Shown: positions 1-6,725, counted from the first letter of the stretch. The stretch: DNA of 9,442 bases from Clostridium sp. AM58-1XD (GCF_003464085.1 NZ_QSDR01000059.1:1-9442); one strand, 5' to 3'. The notes: a model not told the origin generated them from the sequence alone. Translations and numbers: made by a program.

Positions 1-125
1 ATATACAACTATATGAAGATATGATCTATTGCATGCAGAATGGAGGGGTTAAGAAAGATTCCATATCAGAAGCAGGCAGAAAAAAACATCATATTGTTTA
101 TTTTTATACCCATGATATCAACTAA
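1..125 (+). CDS. possible C-terminal end of an upstream gene (partial)
   Basis: A reading frame is open from the left edge (first full codon at 3) to a TAA at 123-125 and encodes about 40 residues ending in HIVYFYTHDIN. The residues are mixed charged and aromatic (KKDS, GRKKHH, YFY), with no motif I recognise. A perfect AT-rich hairpin follows eight bases after the stop, which fits a gene end. The frame is short and the region is A+T-rich, so chance openness is possible. No function can be given. Confidence 0.3.
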   Translation, partial: IQLYEDMIYCMQNGGVKKDSISEAGRKKHHIVYFYTHDIN

Positions 126-132
126 TAGAAAA

Positions 133-157
133 TTAATATTTCAAATAGAAATATTAA
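133..157. repeat. perfect 10-bp AT-rich inverted repeat, 5-nt loop
   Basis: TTAATATTTC at 133-142 is followed by a 5-base loop (AAATA) and its exact reverse complement GAAATATTAA at 148-157. It lies just after the TAA at 123-125. It lacks the GC-rich stem and T-run of a standard terminator, so it may be a weak 3'-end hairpin, a repressor operator, or the boundary of an old rearrangement. No gene begins immediately after it. Confidence 0.6.
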
Positions 158-385
158 GGGGCAAATAACACCAGAGATCAATTAAAAGAATCAATAGATA
201 AGGAGAGCAACTCACGGCGTTGTGGACTGTATCGGTGCGGCAATCAATTTTCATGTTATGTACTGGGGGGTGGATTCAATCCACATACCTATGTATATAA
301 ATATCATAAGGACAATGGCACGTTTACTATGACTTTTAAAATCAAAGATGCATCATCCTTTACGAAATCCATAATTATGTATTAA
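158..385 (+). pseudogene. remnant of a surface Ig-like / triple-tyrosine-type domain
   Basis: Frame 2 is open for 75 codons, from just after a TAA at 155-157 to the TAA at 383-385, but has no plausible start codon or ribosome site; the only in-frame ATGs lie near the end. The translation contains GGGFNPHTYVYKYHKDNG followed by GTFTMTFKIKDASS and SIIMY. This has the alternating aromatic and beta-strand pattern seen at the ends of Ig-like or 'triple tyrosine' extracellular domains of clostridial cell-surface proteins. I read it as the C-terminal remnant of a decayed or truncated surface-protein gene. The next gene is also a wall protein. The family assignment rests on pattern resemblance only; a chance open frame remains possible. 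Confidence 0.4.
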
Positions 386-443
386 AAATCGGCTAACGGA
401 ATAAATGCTTGGATACTATAAAGATATATTAGGTGGTGAGGGT

Positions 444-1208
444 ATGAGAACGATAATAAAAAATATATTAACATTGACAGCGGCAGTGTGTATGGCAGTT
501 TCCTCTTTTACTGCCGCATTTGCAGGTGAATGGGCACAGGATGAAAATGGCTGGCGTTATATGGATGATGGTGATCTGTATTCGGCAAATGAATGGCAGT
601 GTATTAATGACAAGTACTATTACTTTAACGATGATGGTTATATGCTGTCCAACATGATTACACCTGATGAGTACTGGATCGGCAATGATGGATATTGGAT
701 CAGCGACAGTTATATCGACCAGGAGGCCATGGCAGAAAAAAGCCTGAACGGATCATTGATCGTCTTTGACAAGTGCAGCCATCAAATGGAACTATGGGTA
801 AATGGAGAAAGGATTTACAGCTGCCTGGGAATTGCCGGAGCGCTGCAGGGTGATAAAGATGTGGAGGGTGATTGTAAAACCCCTGTTGGAGAATTCTATG
901 TATGTTCGAAAAATGCAAACAGCCAGTACCATAAAGCATTGGGATTATCTTACCCAAATATAGAAGATGCAGAAAGGGGAATAGCGCAGGGGCTGATTAC
1001 TGAAGCACAGTACAAAAAGATAGTCAGAGCAATCCAAAACGGCAGTAAACCCGATTGGTATACGCCATTGGGCGGTGAGATTATGATTCATGGAAAAAGA
1101 GGATGCGCAGATGGAACACGAGGCTGTATCGGCATACTTGATTCCGATATCGATTATATATGGAATTTTGTGACTATGGGAACAAAAGTCATTATACAGG
1201 AACAATAA
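444..1208 (+). CDS. secreted L,D-transpeptidase (YkuD/YafK-like) with YG-rich wall-binding repeats
   Basis: Extracellular peptidoglycan enzyme expected to form 3-3 cross-links or attach proteins or molecules to stem peptides. The ATG at 444 is chosen because AGGTGG (431-436) lies seven bases upstream and it gives a clean signal peptide: K-containing N-terminus, hydrophobic residues 8-25, and likely cleavage after AFA (residue 27). An ATG at 405 would add 13 residues and spoil the signal. Residues 29-90 are rich in W, Y, G, D and N (GWRYMDDG, YYYFNDDGYML, IGNDGYWI), like degenerate choline/cell-wall-binding repeats. The catalytic domain (about 102-254) holds LGLSYPN, IMIHG (His216) and TRGCIG (Cys228), matching the HxG...GC YkuD signature. 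The residue after GCI is Gly rather than the common Arg/Ala. The 254-aa protein looks intact. It stands alone between an eroded region and an antiporter promoter; no convincing promoter of its own was found. Confidence 0.88.
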   Translation: MRTIIKNILTLTAAVCMAVSSFTAAFAGEWAQDENGWRYMDDGDLYSANEWQCINDKYYYFNDDGYMLSNMITPDEYWIGNDGYWISDSYIDQEAMAEKSLNGSLIVFDKCSHQMELWVNGERIYSCLGIAGALQGDKDVEGDCKTPVGEFYVCSKNANSQYHKALGLSYPNIEDAERGIAQGLITEAQYKKIVRAIQNGSKPDWYTPLGGEIMIHGKRGCADGTRGCIGILDSDIDYIWNFVTMGTKVIIQEQ

Positions 1209-1301
1209 GAAGGGGACTGTTCCAAGCAAACGATGAGGTTCTGATTACCTTTTGGTCCAGATATTATGAAACCGCGTACAGAGTATACGGCCCGTTAAGA
1301 A

Positions 1302-1315
1302 CATGTTTCAACATG
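1302..1315. promoter_or_regulatory. 6-2-6 palindrome upstream of the antiporter promoter
   Basis: CATGTT, a 2-base spacer (TC) and AACATG form a perfect inverted repeat ending 10 bases before the -35 box of the antiporter promoter. Size and placement fit a dimeric regulator's site, but no regulator gene is adjacent and a 6-bp arm can occur by chance. Confidence 0.3.
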
Positions 1316-1325
1316 GAAAAACAAC

Positions 1326-1353
1326 TTGAATTCTGAGTTGAGGAGCGTATAAT
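1326..1353 (+). promoter_or_regulatory. sigma-A promoter for the antiporter gene
   Basis: TTGAAT (1326-1331) and a perfect TATAAT (1348-1353) are separated by 16 bp. Transcription would start near 1360, leaving a leader of roughly 75 nt before the ATG at 1437. Confidence 0.7.
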
Positions 1354-1436
1354 ATTTTTTGGTATTTATGTGGGCAGAAGTTGTCATACATGATGATATC
1401 TGACGGAATATGATGGACTGAAAAGGGGAAAATGAG

Positions 1437-2702
1437 ATGGAATCGTACAAGTTTTTGTTTAATCTGGCTATTATTCTGCTCAGTACTAAGGTGCTGGGCC
1501 TGGCAACGCAGAAAATCAAGATGCCCCAGGTGGTGGGCGCCCTGCTGGCAGGACTTCTGCTGGGGCCCGCCATGCTGGGGATTTTGACGGAAACGGATTT
1601 TATACATAATCTGGCTGAAGTAGGCGTTATAGTCCTGATGTTCTGCGCAGGTTTGGAGACGGACATTGACGAGTTGAAAAAGAGCGGGAAAAAGGCGTTT
1701 ATTATAGCTTTAATCGGGGTAATCGTCCCCCTGATCGGCGGCTTTGCAGTTGCATGCATGTTCAACCGCCCCGGCGTTATTGATTCAGATGCCAACTGCA
1801 GCCTGTTTCTCCAGAATATATTTATTGGCGTAATCCTGACTGCAACATCCGTAAGTATTACGGTTGAAACGTTAAAGGAATTGGGTAAGCTGAAAACCAG
1901 GTCCGGGAATGCCATTCTTGGAGCAGCTATTATCGATGATATATTGGGAATTATCGCCTTGACAATTATCACCAGCATGGCGGATTCGGACGTCAATATC
2001 TGGGTAGTTCTCTTTAAGGTGGCTGCCTTTTTCGCCGCCGCAGGCGTGATCGGAATTGTTTTTCACAAGATCTATAAAAAATGGAGCGAATCAGCGGAAA
2101 AGGGACTCCACAGACATGCGATTGTTGCATTCGCTTTTTGCCTCCTGTTGTCCTACTTTGCTGAGGTGGGATTTGGGGTTGCAGACATTACAGGTGCATT
2201 TCTGGCCGGCCTGATTGTTTCTAAAACGCAGAGGACACAATTTCTGGCGTCTAAATTTGAGGTGCTGTCATATCTGTTTATATCGCCTGTGTTTTTTGCG
2301 AGCATCGGGCTTAAGGTAGAACTTCCAAAGATGACGGGAGCGATTATAGAATTTGCTCTGTTGCTGGTGGTCGTTGCAATCCTTACGAAAATAGTTGGCT
2401 GCGGACTGGGTGCCAAGTTATGCGGTTATCAAAATTATCAGAGCCTGCGAATCGGCGTAGGTATGATATCCCGTGGCGAAGTCGCGTTGATCGTGGCAAG
2501 CAAGGGAACACAGCTTGGGCTTTTGGGCAGCAATTTCCTGGGACCGGTAGTCATCGTAGTTGTAATAACTACAATTATTACGCCTATTTTATTGAAACCT
2601 GTATTTCGGAGGGGACCTGGAGCTGTATCCATACCAGAAGGAGAAAAAGGCTTCTCAAGTACATATGAAGAGCTGGGGCAGTACAGCAGAGGCGAAAAAT
2701 AG
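1437..2702 (+). CDS. CPA2-family monovalent cation:proton antiporter
   Basis: Inner-membrane Na+/H+ (or K+/H+) exchanger. The 421-aa protein is almost wholly hydrophobic, with about 12-13 membrane segments and a short hydrophilic tail from about 390. It carries family landmarks: N-terminal TKVLGLATQKIKMPQVVGALLAGLLLGP-type helix (split here: KMPQVVG at 29-34, LLGP at 41-44), LMFCAGLETDIDELKK (67-82), TATSVSIT in the broken-helix region (135-142), the ion-binding Asp pair in AAIIDDILG (D167, D168) that is typical of electrogenic CPA2 exchangers, GAFLAGLIVS (253-262), and ISRGEVALI (344-352). There is no C-terminal TrkA-N/RCK domain, so it is not a full Kef-type channel. The ribosome site AGGGG (1424-1428) lies eight bases before the ATG. 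It is transcribed alone from the promoter at 1326 and ends at structured DNA plus a terminator. Na+ versus K+ specificity cannot be read from sequence. Confidence 0.92.
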   Translation: MESYKFLFNLAIILLSTKVLGLATQKIKMPQVVGALLAGLLLGPAMLGILTETDFIHNLAEVGVIVLMFCAGLETDIDELKKSGKKAFIIALIGVIVPLIGGFAVACMFNRPGVIDSDANCSLFLQNIFIGVILTATSVSITVETLKELGKLKTRSGNAILGAAIIDDILGIIALTIITSMADSDVNIWVVLFKVAAFFAAAGVIGIVFHKIYKKWSESAEKGLHRHAIVAFAFCLLLSYFAEVGFGVADITGAFLAGLIVSKTQRTQFLASKFEVLSYLFISPVFFASIGLKVELPKMTGAIIEFALLLVVVAILTKIVGCGLGAKLCGYQNYQSLRIGVGMISRGEVALIVASKGTQLGLLGSNFLGPVVIVVVITTIITPILLKPVFRRGPGAVSIPEGEKGFSSTYEELGQYSRGEK

Positions 2703-2735
2703 AAAGGATCCCGCTGCAGCGACATAAATCCTTTC
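2702..2735. repeat. nested hairpin immediately after the antiporter stop
   Basis: GAAAGGAT (2702-2709) pairs perfectly with ATCCTTTC (2728-2735), and the loop contains the self-complementary CGCTGCAGCG (2712-2721). It starts at the last base of the stop codon. There is no T-run after it, so on its own it is more likely an mRNA 3'-end stabilising structure than a terminator. Confidence 0.5.
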
Positions 2736-2781
2736 CTACGAGTGCGCCTGCAAGATCATGCGGGAGCGCTGTCCATAGCGG

Positions 2782-2847
2782 AGCGCTTGTTATTTTCCAG
2801 GAATCAAGCGCTTTAATACTTCACAAGAACAAGGCATTTCCTGGAAA
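2782..2847. repeat. two overlapping, mutually exclusive inverted repeats
   Basis: AGCGCTTG (2782-2789) is complementary to CAAGCGCT (2805-2812). TTTCCAGGAA (2794-2803), which lies in the loop of that hairpin, is perfectly complementary to TTCCTGGAAA (2838-2847). The two stems could form a pseudoknot or act as alternatives. They sit between the antiporter stop and the terminator at 2853. No coding frame is convincing here. Confidence 0.5.
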
Positions 2848-2852
2848 GAAAT

Positions 2853-2883
2853 AAAAGAGCGGTGCAGCTGCACGGCTCTTTTT
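2853..2883. terminator. bidirectional intrinsic terminator between convergent genes
   Basis: AAAAGAGC (2853-2860) pairs with GCTCTTTT (2875-2882). Inside, GTGCAGCTGCAC is a perfect palindrome, with a single G/G mismatch between the two stem parts. A T-run follows on the plus strand, and the A-run before it gives a T-run on the minus strand. It can therefore end both the plus-strand antiporter transcript and the minus-strand TSCPD transcript. Confidence 0.85.
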
Positions 2884-2931
2884 GCTTTATTCAGGAAAAT
2901 ACCTGTCATCCATATGTACTCTGGGTACAGT

Positions 2932-3177
2932 TTACTGCTGTGATTTGTACTGCTTTAATGCACGTGCAAGCTGGTCCGGACATGAAGTAGGGCGTGCGCC
3001 GCAGTGAATTCCGTCCAGGCGCTTGATCGCCTCATCGATGTCCATGCCTTCTACCAGCCTGGCCACGCCCTGAGTATTGCCGGAACATCCGCCTACGAAA
3101 TTTACACTCACAATCTTATTGTCCTTGACTTCAAAGTTAATCTCCCGGGAGCAGACCCCCTGAGTTTTATAATACAT
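2932..3177 (-). CDS. TIGR03905-family TSCPD domain protein
   Basis: Small 81-aa cytoplasmic protein consisting almost only of a TSCPD domain, the module also found at the C-terminus of B12-dependent ribonucleotide reductase NrdJ. Visible features are YKTQGVCSREINF at the N-terminus, VGGCSGNTQGVARLV in the centre, and the name-giving TSCPD at residues 64-68. Four cysteines (9, 31, 59, 66) are candidates for metal or redox chemistry. The start at 3177 is chosen because GGAGG lies eight bases upstream and family members begin M-x-YKT; an upstream ATG at 3210 would add 11 residues and place the ribosome site inside the gene. It is monocistronic, convergent with the antiporter and divergent from mtnN. 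The precise function is unknown. Confidence 0.9.
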   Translation of the reverse strand: MYYKTQGVCSREINFEVKDNKIVSVNFVGGCSGNTQGVARLVEGMDIDEAIKRLDGIHCGARPTSCPDQLARALKQYKSQQ

Positions 3178-3241
3178 TTGTGTATCCTCCATTTCTGATA
3201 AATAATGCATGTAGTTTTTAAAACTGTATCCTGATTGTTAA

Positions 3242-3270
3242 ATTATATCCGTACACAGGTAGTGTGTCAA
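3242..3270 (-). promoter_or_regulatory. perfect consensus sigma-A promoter for the TSCPD gene
   Basis: Read on the minus strand, TTGACA (3265-3270) and TATAAT (3242-3247) are both perfect and are spaced by the ideal 17 bp. The expected start is near 3235, giving a leader of about 58 nt. Such a promoter predicts strong, probably constitutive expression. Confidence 0.88.
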
Positions 3271-3315
3271 GCATCGCAGAAAAACTTTCTATCTGTAAAG
3301 TATATGAATTGAAGA

Positions 3316-3343
3316 TTGAAAATGTTATGGATTTGGGTATAAT
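3316..3343 (+). promoter_or_regulatory. sigma-A promoter for mtnN
   Basis: TTGAAA (3316-3321), a 16-bp spacer and a perfect TATAAT (3338-3343) lie 30 bp before the ATG at 3374, so the leader is very short. It is divergent from the TSCPD promoter, with about 45 bp between the two -35 boxes. Confidence 0.75.
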
Positions 3344-3373
3344 TGAGGGTATGATATCGGAAGGAGGAAAAAT

Positions 3374-4072
3374 ATGTTAGGAATTATCGGTGCAATGGAA
3401 GAAGAGGTAGCCAAGATTAAAGAAGCGATGGAACAGGTAACGATTGAAAATACGGCCGGCATGGAATTTAACTGCGGCAAACTGAAAGGGATTGATGCGG
3501 TGGTGGTGCGGTCAGGCATCGGCAAAGTCAATGCAGCGCTGTGCAGTCAGATTCTGGCTGACCGCTATCACGTAAATGGGATTATAAATACAGGAATTGC
3601 AGGATCGCTTAAAAACGAAATCAATATCGGAGACATCGTATTATCCTCCGATGCTCTTCAGCATGATATGGACGCGACAGGCTTCGGCTATGCTCCGGGT
3701 CAGGTTCCAAGACTGGATGTTCTCTCGTTTCCGGCAGATGAGTCCCTGATCCGTTTGGCAAAAGAATGCTGTGAAACGGTGAATCCCGATATACATGTTT
3801 TTACGGGAAGAGTAGTAAGCGGTGACCAGTTTATCTCTGACAGGGATAAAAAGGACTGGTTGACCAGAACCTTTGACGGCTTCTGTACAGAGATGGAAGG
3901 CGCAGCAATCGCGCAGGCGGCATATCTGAATAATATTCCATATCTCGTTATCCGCGCAATTTCAGATAAGGCCGATGACAGTGCATCTGTGGACTATCCC
4001 GTTTTTGAGGCAAAAGCGATTGAACACTCCGTAAAGCTTCTGCTGGCAATGGCAGAGCGCATCGACCTCTGA
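3374..4072 (+). CDS. mtnN: 5'-methylthioadenosine/S-adenosylhomocysteine nucleosidase
   Basis: Cytosolic hydrolase (EC 3.2.2.9) that cleaves adenine from methylthioadenosine and S-adenosylhomocysteine, removing inhibitory by-products of SAM use. With LuxS it also leads to the AI-2 precursor. The 232-aa length is normal. It opens with the family hallmark GIIGAMEEEV (E11 corresponds to E. coli E12), has INTGIAGSL at 71-79, SGDQFI at 149-154, the substrate-binding TEMEGAAIAQ (E173 and E175) and RAISDKAD with catalytic Asp198. All key residues are present. AAGGAGG (3361-3367) lies six bases before the ATG. It has its own promoter, and the next gene has a separate candidate promoter. No SAM/SAH riboswitch fits in the short leader. 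Confidence 0.97.
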   Translation: MLGIIGAMEEEVAKIKEAMEQVTIENTAGMEFNCGKLKGIDAVVVRSGIGKVNAALCSQILADRYHVNGIINTGIAGSLKNEINIGDIVLSSDALQHDMDATGFGYAPGQVPRLDVLSFPADESLIRLAKECCETVNPDIHVFTGRVVSGDQFISDRDKKDWLTRTFDGFCTEMEGAAIAQAAYLNNIPYLVIRAISDKADDSASVDYPVFEAKAIEHSVKLLLAMAERIDL

Positions 4073-4167
4073 CCTGAGAACGGTTGTTACATTCAAACTG
4101 ATATAAGCATGAGAACTGCAGAGCGATTCGTGACTGAATTTGACGAACGATTCTAGGCGTTCTCAAC

Positions 4168-4196
4168 TTCCCAAAAAAATTTTCGGCCGCTATAAT
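4168..4196 (+). promoter_or_regulatory. candidate promoter for the membrane protein gene
   Basis: A perfect TATAAT (4191-4196) is preceded at 17 bp by TTCCCA (4168-4173; four of six consensus bases), with an A-run in the spacer. It gives a leader of about 85 nt containing a possible GTCAG/CTGAC hairpin. The -35 box is weak, so confidence is moderate. Confidence 0.55.
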
Positions 4197-4288
4197 AAAA
4201 CGTGACTGGAGGACACACCGGGGCGTCAGGGTACCGTGGCGCTGACCGGGAGATCCAATCCGGAAAGAATAGAAAGGGGAGTTGTATC

Positions 4289-4927
4289 ATGCAACAATTT
4301 TTAGTATCAGGACAGGCTTTGTATGTTTTGGCAGTTATCTGCGGCCTTGGAGTGCTGTGCAAATGGGTTACAAGAATTCTCTACAAAAGATTAATTAAAG
4401 AGGCCGGAAATCTGGCGATGACCAAAAACAGGAATTTAAAAACATTGAAACAAAGAGTTGAGAGTACATACCGGACGAATTCCGGAGTAGGTAATATGGA
4501 AACATATCTGGAGCATCAGATGTATGATTTCAGATTTTTGGGAGTTACCCTGACTGGATGGGGAAATTTTTCAAACCAAATGACATTTCTGTGCTTCCTG
4601 GCAGGCGGAGCGGCAGCGTTTCTGTCTTACTGGTCCAGAAGTGATTCTTATTATATAGTACTGTATGGTTCCATGGGCATTCTGGCCGGCCTGTTTACAC
4701 TGATGGTAGACAGCGGGGTGAATCTGAATGAGAAGAGAGAACAGCTTTTAATCGCCCTGGAAGACTATATGGATAATCCTTATTCTTCCGCCCTGGAAAA
4801 GGCAGAATGGGAACGGTGGACGAGGAAGAACCGGAAACTGAAGCAGAGAACACAGGCGCAGCGAGAACCGCAGCGGCAAGACGAAGCAGCAGGAGGAGAG
4901 AACGAGAGGCTGCAGTCAGAACCGTGA
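4289..4927 (+). CDS. Lachnospiraceae membrane protein, N-terminal part (apparently frameshifted)
   Basis: Uncharacterised membrane protein. The ATG at 4289 is chosen for AGGGGAG (4275-4281) seven bases upstream; a GTG at 4202 in the same frame lies at the predicted transcript start and has no ribosome site. From 4289 there are about three membrane segments (roughly residues 4-25, 97-115 and 121-140) separated by a basic region KRLIKEAGNLAMTKNRNLKTLKQ-type stretch (33-56; key residues K and R) that probably faces the cytoplasm. After NLNEKREQLLIALEDYMDN (145-163) the frame becomes a Lys/Arg/Gln-rich tail of low complexity and stops at 4927. The neighbouring frame, open from 4777, carries an acidic linker and a well-formed C-terminus, so the natural product probably continues in that frame (next entry). 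I recall full-length proteins of this architecture in related genomes, but cannot verify this here. Function unknown. Confidence 0.7.
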   Translation: MQQFLVSGQALYVLAVICGLGVLCKWVTRILYKRLIKEAGNLAMTKNRNLKTLKQRVESTYRTNSGVGNMETYLEHQMYDFRFLGVTLTGWGNFSNQMTFLCFLAGGAAAFLSYWSRSDSYYIVLYGSMGILAGLFTLMVDSGVNLNEKREQLLIALEDYMDNPYSSALEKAEWERWTRKNRKLKQRTQAQREPQRQDEAAGGENERLQSEP

Positions 4928-5229
4928 TACCGGAAAGCGGTAAGAGGAGCGTGCGTGACCGGATTCAAGGAAGAAGATCTGGAGAGGAGCTGGTCCAGAA
5001 CACAGCACTTTCCTCCTGCGATGATGATGAGCTGGATGAGCAGGCAGATAATTCCGCAGGAGCATTTGCACAGGGGCAGAGAGCTGATTATTTAAAACAC
5101 AGTCTGGAACAGATTGCGGCAAGCCGGGAACGGCAGAAAGGCACGCCATCGGGAGAGAACTGGCTGAAAGATCTGAATCCGCAGGAAATGAAAATTCTGG
5201 GCGATATCATCAAGGAATATCTGGCATAG
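4807..5229 (+). CDS. C-terminal part of the frameshifted membrane protein (or overlapping gene)
   Basis: This frame is free of stops from 4777 to the TAG at 5227-5229. The first ATG (4807) has only AAAAGG four bases upstream, a poor start. The translation begins with an acidic stretch (DEEEPETEAEN), passes through an Arg/Ala/Ser-rich linker, and ends in ADYLKHSLEQIAASRERQ ... NWLKDLNPQEMKILGDIIKEYLA. This last part is a soluble helical tail that looks strongly selected. The charged linker and helical end are the natural cytoplasmic continuation of the three-helix protein encoded upstream in the other frame. The overlap is 121 bases, and moving from one frame to the other needs a -1 (or +2) shift. 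Explanations, in my order of preference: a one-base deletion (pseudogene or sequencing error), programmed -1 frameshifting, or a separate coupled gene. Confidence 0.6.
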   Translation: MGTVDEEEPETEAENTGAARTAAARRSSRRREREAAVRTVIPESGKRSVRDRIQGRRSGEELVQNTALSSCDDDELDEQADNSAGAFAQGQRADYLKHSLEQIAASRERQKGTPSGENWLKDLNPQEMKILGDIIKEYLA

Positions 5230-5298
5230 GAAAGGGGGGATCGTGTGAATGAGGTCAGAAAAAAGTGTCAATATGGTATCGCAATTTAAACATAACCG

Positions 5299-5307
5299 TG
5301 GTATGAT
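5299..5307 (+). promoter_or_regulatory. extended -10 promoter candidate for pgi
   Basis: TGgTATGAT (5299-5307) is an extended -10 element. The position 17 bp upstream holds no good -35 box, which extended -10 promoters can tolerate. The transcript would start near 5314, about 40 nt before the pgi ATG. Confidence 0.45.
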
Positions 5308-5354
5308 AAAGATATATCAAATAGATCCAAACAGAAGAAAAGGAGAGGATAACG

Positions 5355-6704
5355 ATGGGAAGAGAAGTTTCTTTTGACTATTCCAGAGCTGCTCGCTTTA
5401 TTAGGGCAGAAGAGATGGAGAACATGGCAGGCCAGGTAATGTGTGCCAAAGATGTATTGGTTAATAAGACAGGGGCTGGTAACGATTTTCTCGGATGGAT
5501 TGATCTGCCGGTCGATTATGATAAAGAAGAATTTGACAGGATTAAGAAGGCTGCTGAGAAGATTAAGAATGATTCTGATGTGCTTCTTGTAGTAGGAATC
5601 GGCGGTTCTTACCTCGGTGCACGTGCAGCGATTGAGTTCTTATCTCACAGTTTCTATAATGTTCTGGATAAGAGCGTTCGTAAAGCTCCGGAAATTTATT
5701 TTGTAGGAAACAGTATCAGCAGCAAATATATTCATGATTTAAAAGATGTCCTTGCAGGAAAGGATTTCTCTATTAATATCATTTCCAAGTCCGGAACTAC
5801 AACGGAGCCGGCAATTGCATTCCGTGTATTTAAGGAAATGCTGATAGAAAAATATGGCAGGGAAGAAGCTAATAAGAGAATTTATGCGACCACAGATAAG
5901 GCAAAGGGTGCCTTAAAGGATCTGGCAAACGAAGAAGGTTATGAGTCTTTTGTCGTACCGGACGATGTGGGCGGAAGATTTTCGGTGCTGACAGCAGTAG
6001 GCCTTCTTCCGATCGCTGTAAGCGGAGCAAATATCGATGATTTGATGGCAGGTGCAGCTTCCGGACGTAAGAAAGCTCTGGAAAGCCCATATGAATCAAA
6101 TCCGGCCCTTCAGTATGCGGCAGTCCGTAATATCCTTTTGAGAAAGGGCAAATCTGTTGAAATCGTTGCAAATTATGAACCGAGCCTTCACTATGTGTCC
6201 GAATGGTGGAAACAGCTTTACGGTGAGAGTGAAGGAAAAGACCAGAGAGGTATTTTCCCGGCCGCTGTTGATCTGACAACGGATCTTCATTCCATGGGAC
6301 AATTCATTCAGGATGGTGCGAGAATCATGTTCGAAACTGTTTTGAATGTGGAAGATTCCCCGGAAGAGATCATACTTCAGGAAGAAGAAGTCGATACAGA
6401 CGGTATGAACTATCTGGCAGGAAAGAATGTGGATTTTGTAAATAAGAGTGCGATGAACGGCACGATTCTTGCTCATACGGACGGCGATGTGCCGAACCTG
6501 ATGGTTAAGATTCCTGAGCAGAATGCCTTCTATCTTGGCGAATTATTCTATTTCTTTGAGTTTGCATGCGGCGTGAGCGGATATCTGCTCGGAGTAAATC
6601 CGTTTAACCAGCCTGGCGTGGAAAGTTATAAGAAAAATATGTTTGCTCTTCTTGGCAAACCTGGCTATGAATCAGAAAGAGAAGAACTTTTAAAGAGGCT
6701 GTAA
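5355..6704 (+). CDS. pgi: glucose-6-phosphate isomerase
   Basis: Cytosolic glycolytic enzyme (EC 5.3.1.9) interconverting glucose-6-phosphate and fructose-6-phosphate. At 449 aa it matches the short bacterial/Bacillus-type form. Visible elements: [19 protein letters not shown] in the first sugar-isomerase domain (77-95), [14 protein letters not shown] phosphate-binding loop (144-157), the signature [10 protein letters not shown] (203-212), YGESEGK with catalytic Glu291, DLHSMGQ with His312, and the C-terminal signature [16 protein letters not shown] with Lys426. These fit the Geobacillus catalytic set shifted by one residue. AAGGAGAGG precedes the ATG at suitable spacing. It follows the split membrane gene by 125 bp, with its own candidate promoter, and ends at a strong terminator. 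No damage is visible. Confidence 0.98.
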   Translation: MGREVSFDYSRAARFIRAEEMENMAGQVMCAKDVLVNKTGAGNDFLGWIDLPVDYDKEEFDRIKKAAEKIKNDSDVLLVVGIGGSYLGARAAIEFLSHSFYNVLDKSVRKAPEIYFVGNSISSKYIHDLKDVLAGKDFSINIISKSGTTTEPAIAFRVFKEMLIEKYGREEANKRIYATTDKAKGALKDLANEEGYESFVVPDDVGGRFSVLTAVGLLPIAVSGANIDDLMAGAASGRKKALESPYESNPALQYAAVRNILLRKGKSVEIVANYEPSLHYVSEWWKQLYGESEGKDQRGIFPAAVDLTTDLHSMGQFIQDGARIMFETVLNVEDSPEEIILQEEEVDTDGMNYLAGKNVDFVNKSAMNGTILAHTDGDVPNLMVKIPEQNAFYLGELFYFFEFACGVSGYLLGVNPFNQPGVESYKKNMFALLGKPGYESEREELLKRL

Positions 6705-6725
6705 GTCTCCTTGATTAAATATAGA

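Noticed and set aside
405..443. Upstream ATG extending the L,D-transpeptidase by 13 residues
   Set aside because: No ribosome site precedes it, and the added residues would spoil a clear signal peptide that starts at 444 behind AGGTGG.
1295..1996. Long minus-strand open frame (233 aa) opposite the antiporter
   Set aside because: Antisense shadow: low-complexity Ile/Ser/Thr/Pro-rich translation, no ribosome site, while the plus strand has clear antiporter motifs.
3178..3210. Upstream ATG for the TSCPD protein
   Set aside because: The GGAGG ribosome site lies within this extension and points to the ATG at 3177, which gives the usual family N-terminus.
3344..3373. SAM or SAH riboswitch before mtnN
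   Set aside because: The leader between predicted transcription start and ATG is about 25 nt, too short for an aptamer.
4076..4164. Possible terminator after mtnN (GAGAAC/GTTCTC and TTCGT/ACGAA arms)
   Set aside because: Arms are short, far apart and not followed by a T-run; energetics not computed and form not convincing.
4202..4288. GTG start extending the membrane protein by 29 residues
   Set aside because: It lies at the expected transcription start of the TATAAT at 4191-4196 and has no ribosome site; the ATG at 4289 has a strong one.
5245..5289. 14-codon GTG-initiated frame after an AAAGGGGGG ribosome-like sequence
   Set aside because: Tiny, with no recognisable motif; most likely chance. 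Kept in mind because the ribosome-like site has no other obvious gene.
5869..6476. Minus-strand open frames of 136 and 126 aa within pgi
   Set aside because: Antisense shadows of a gene with complete catalytic signatures.
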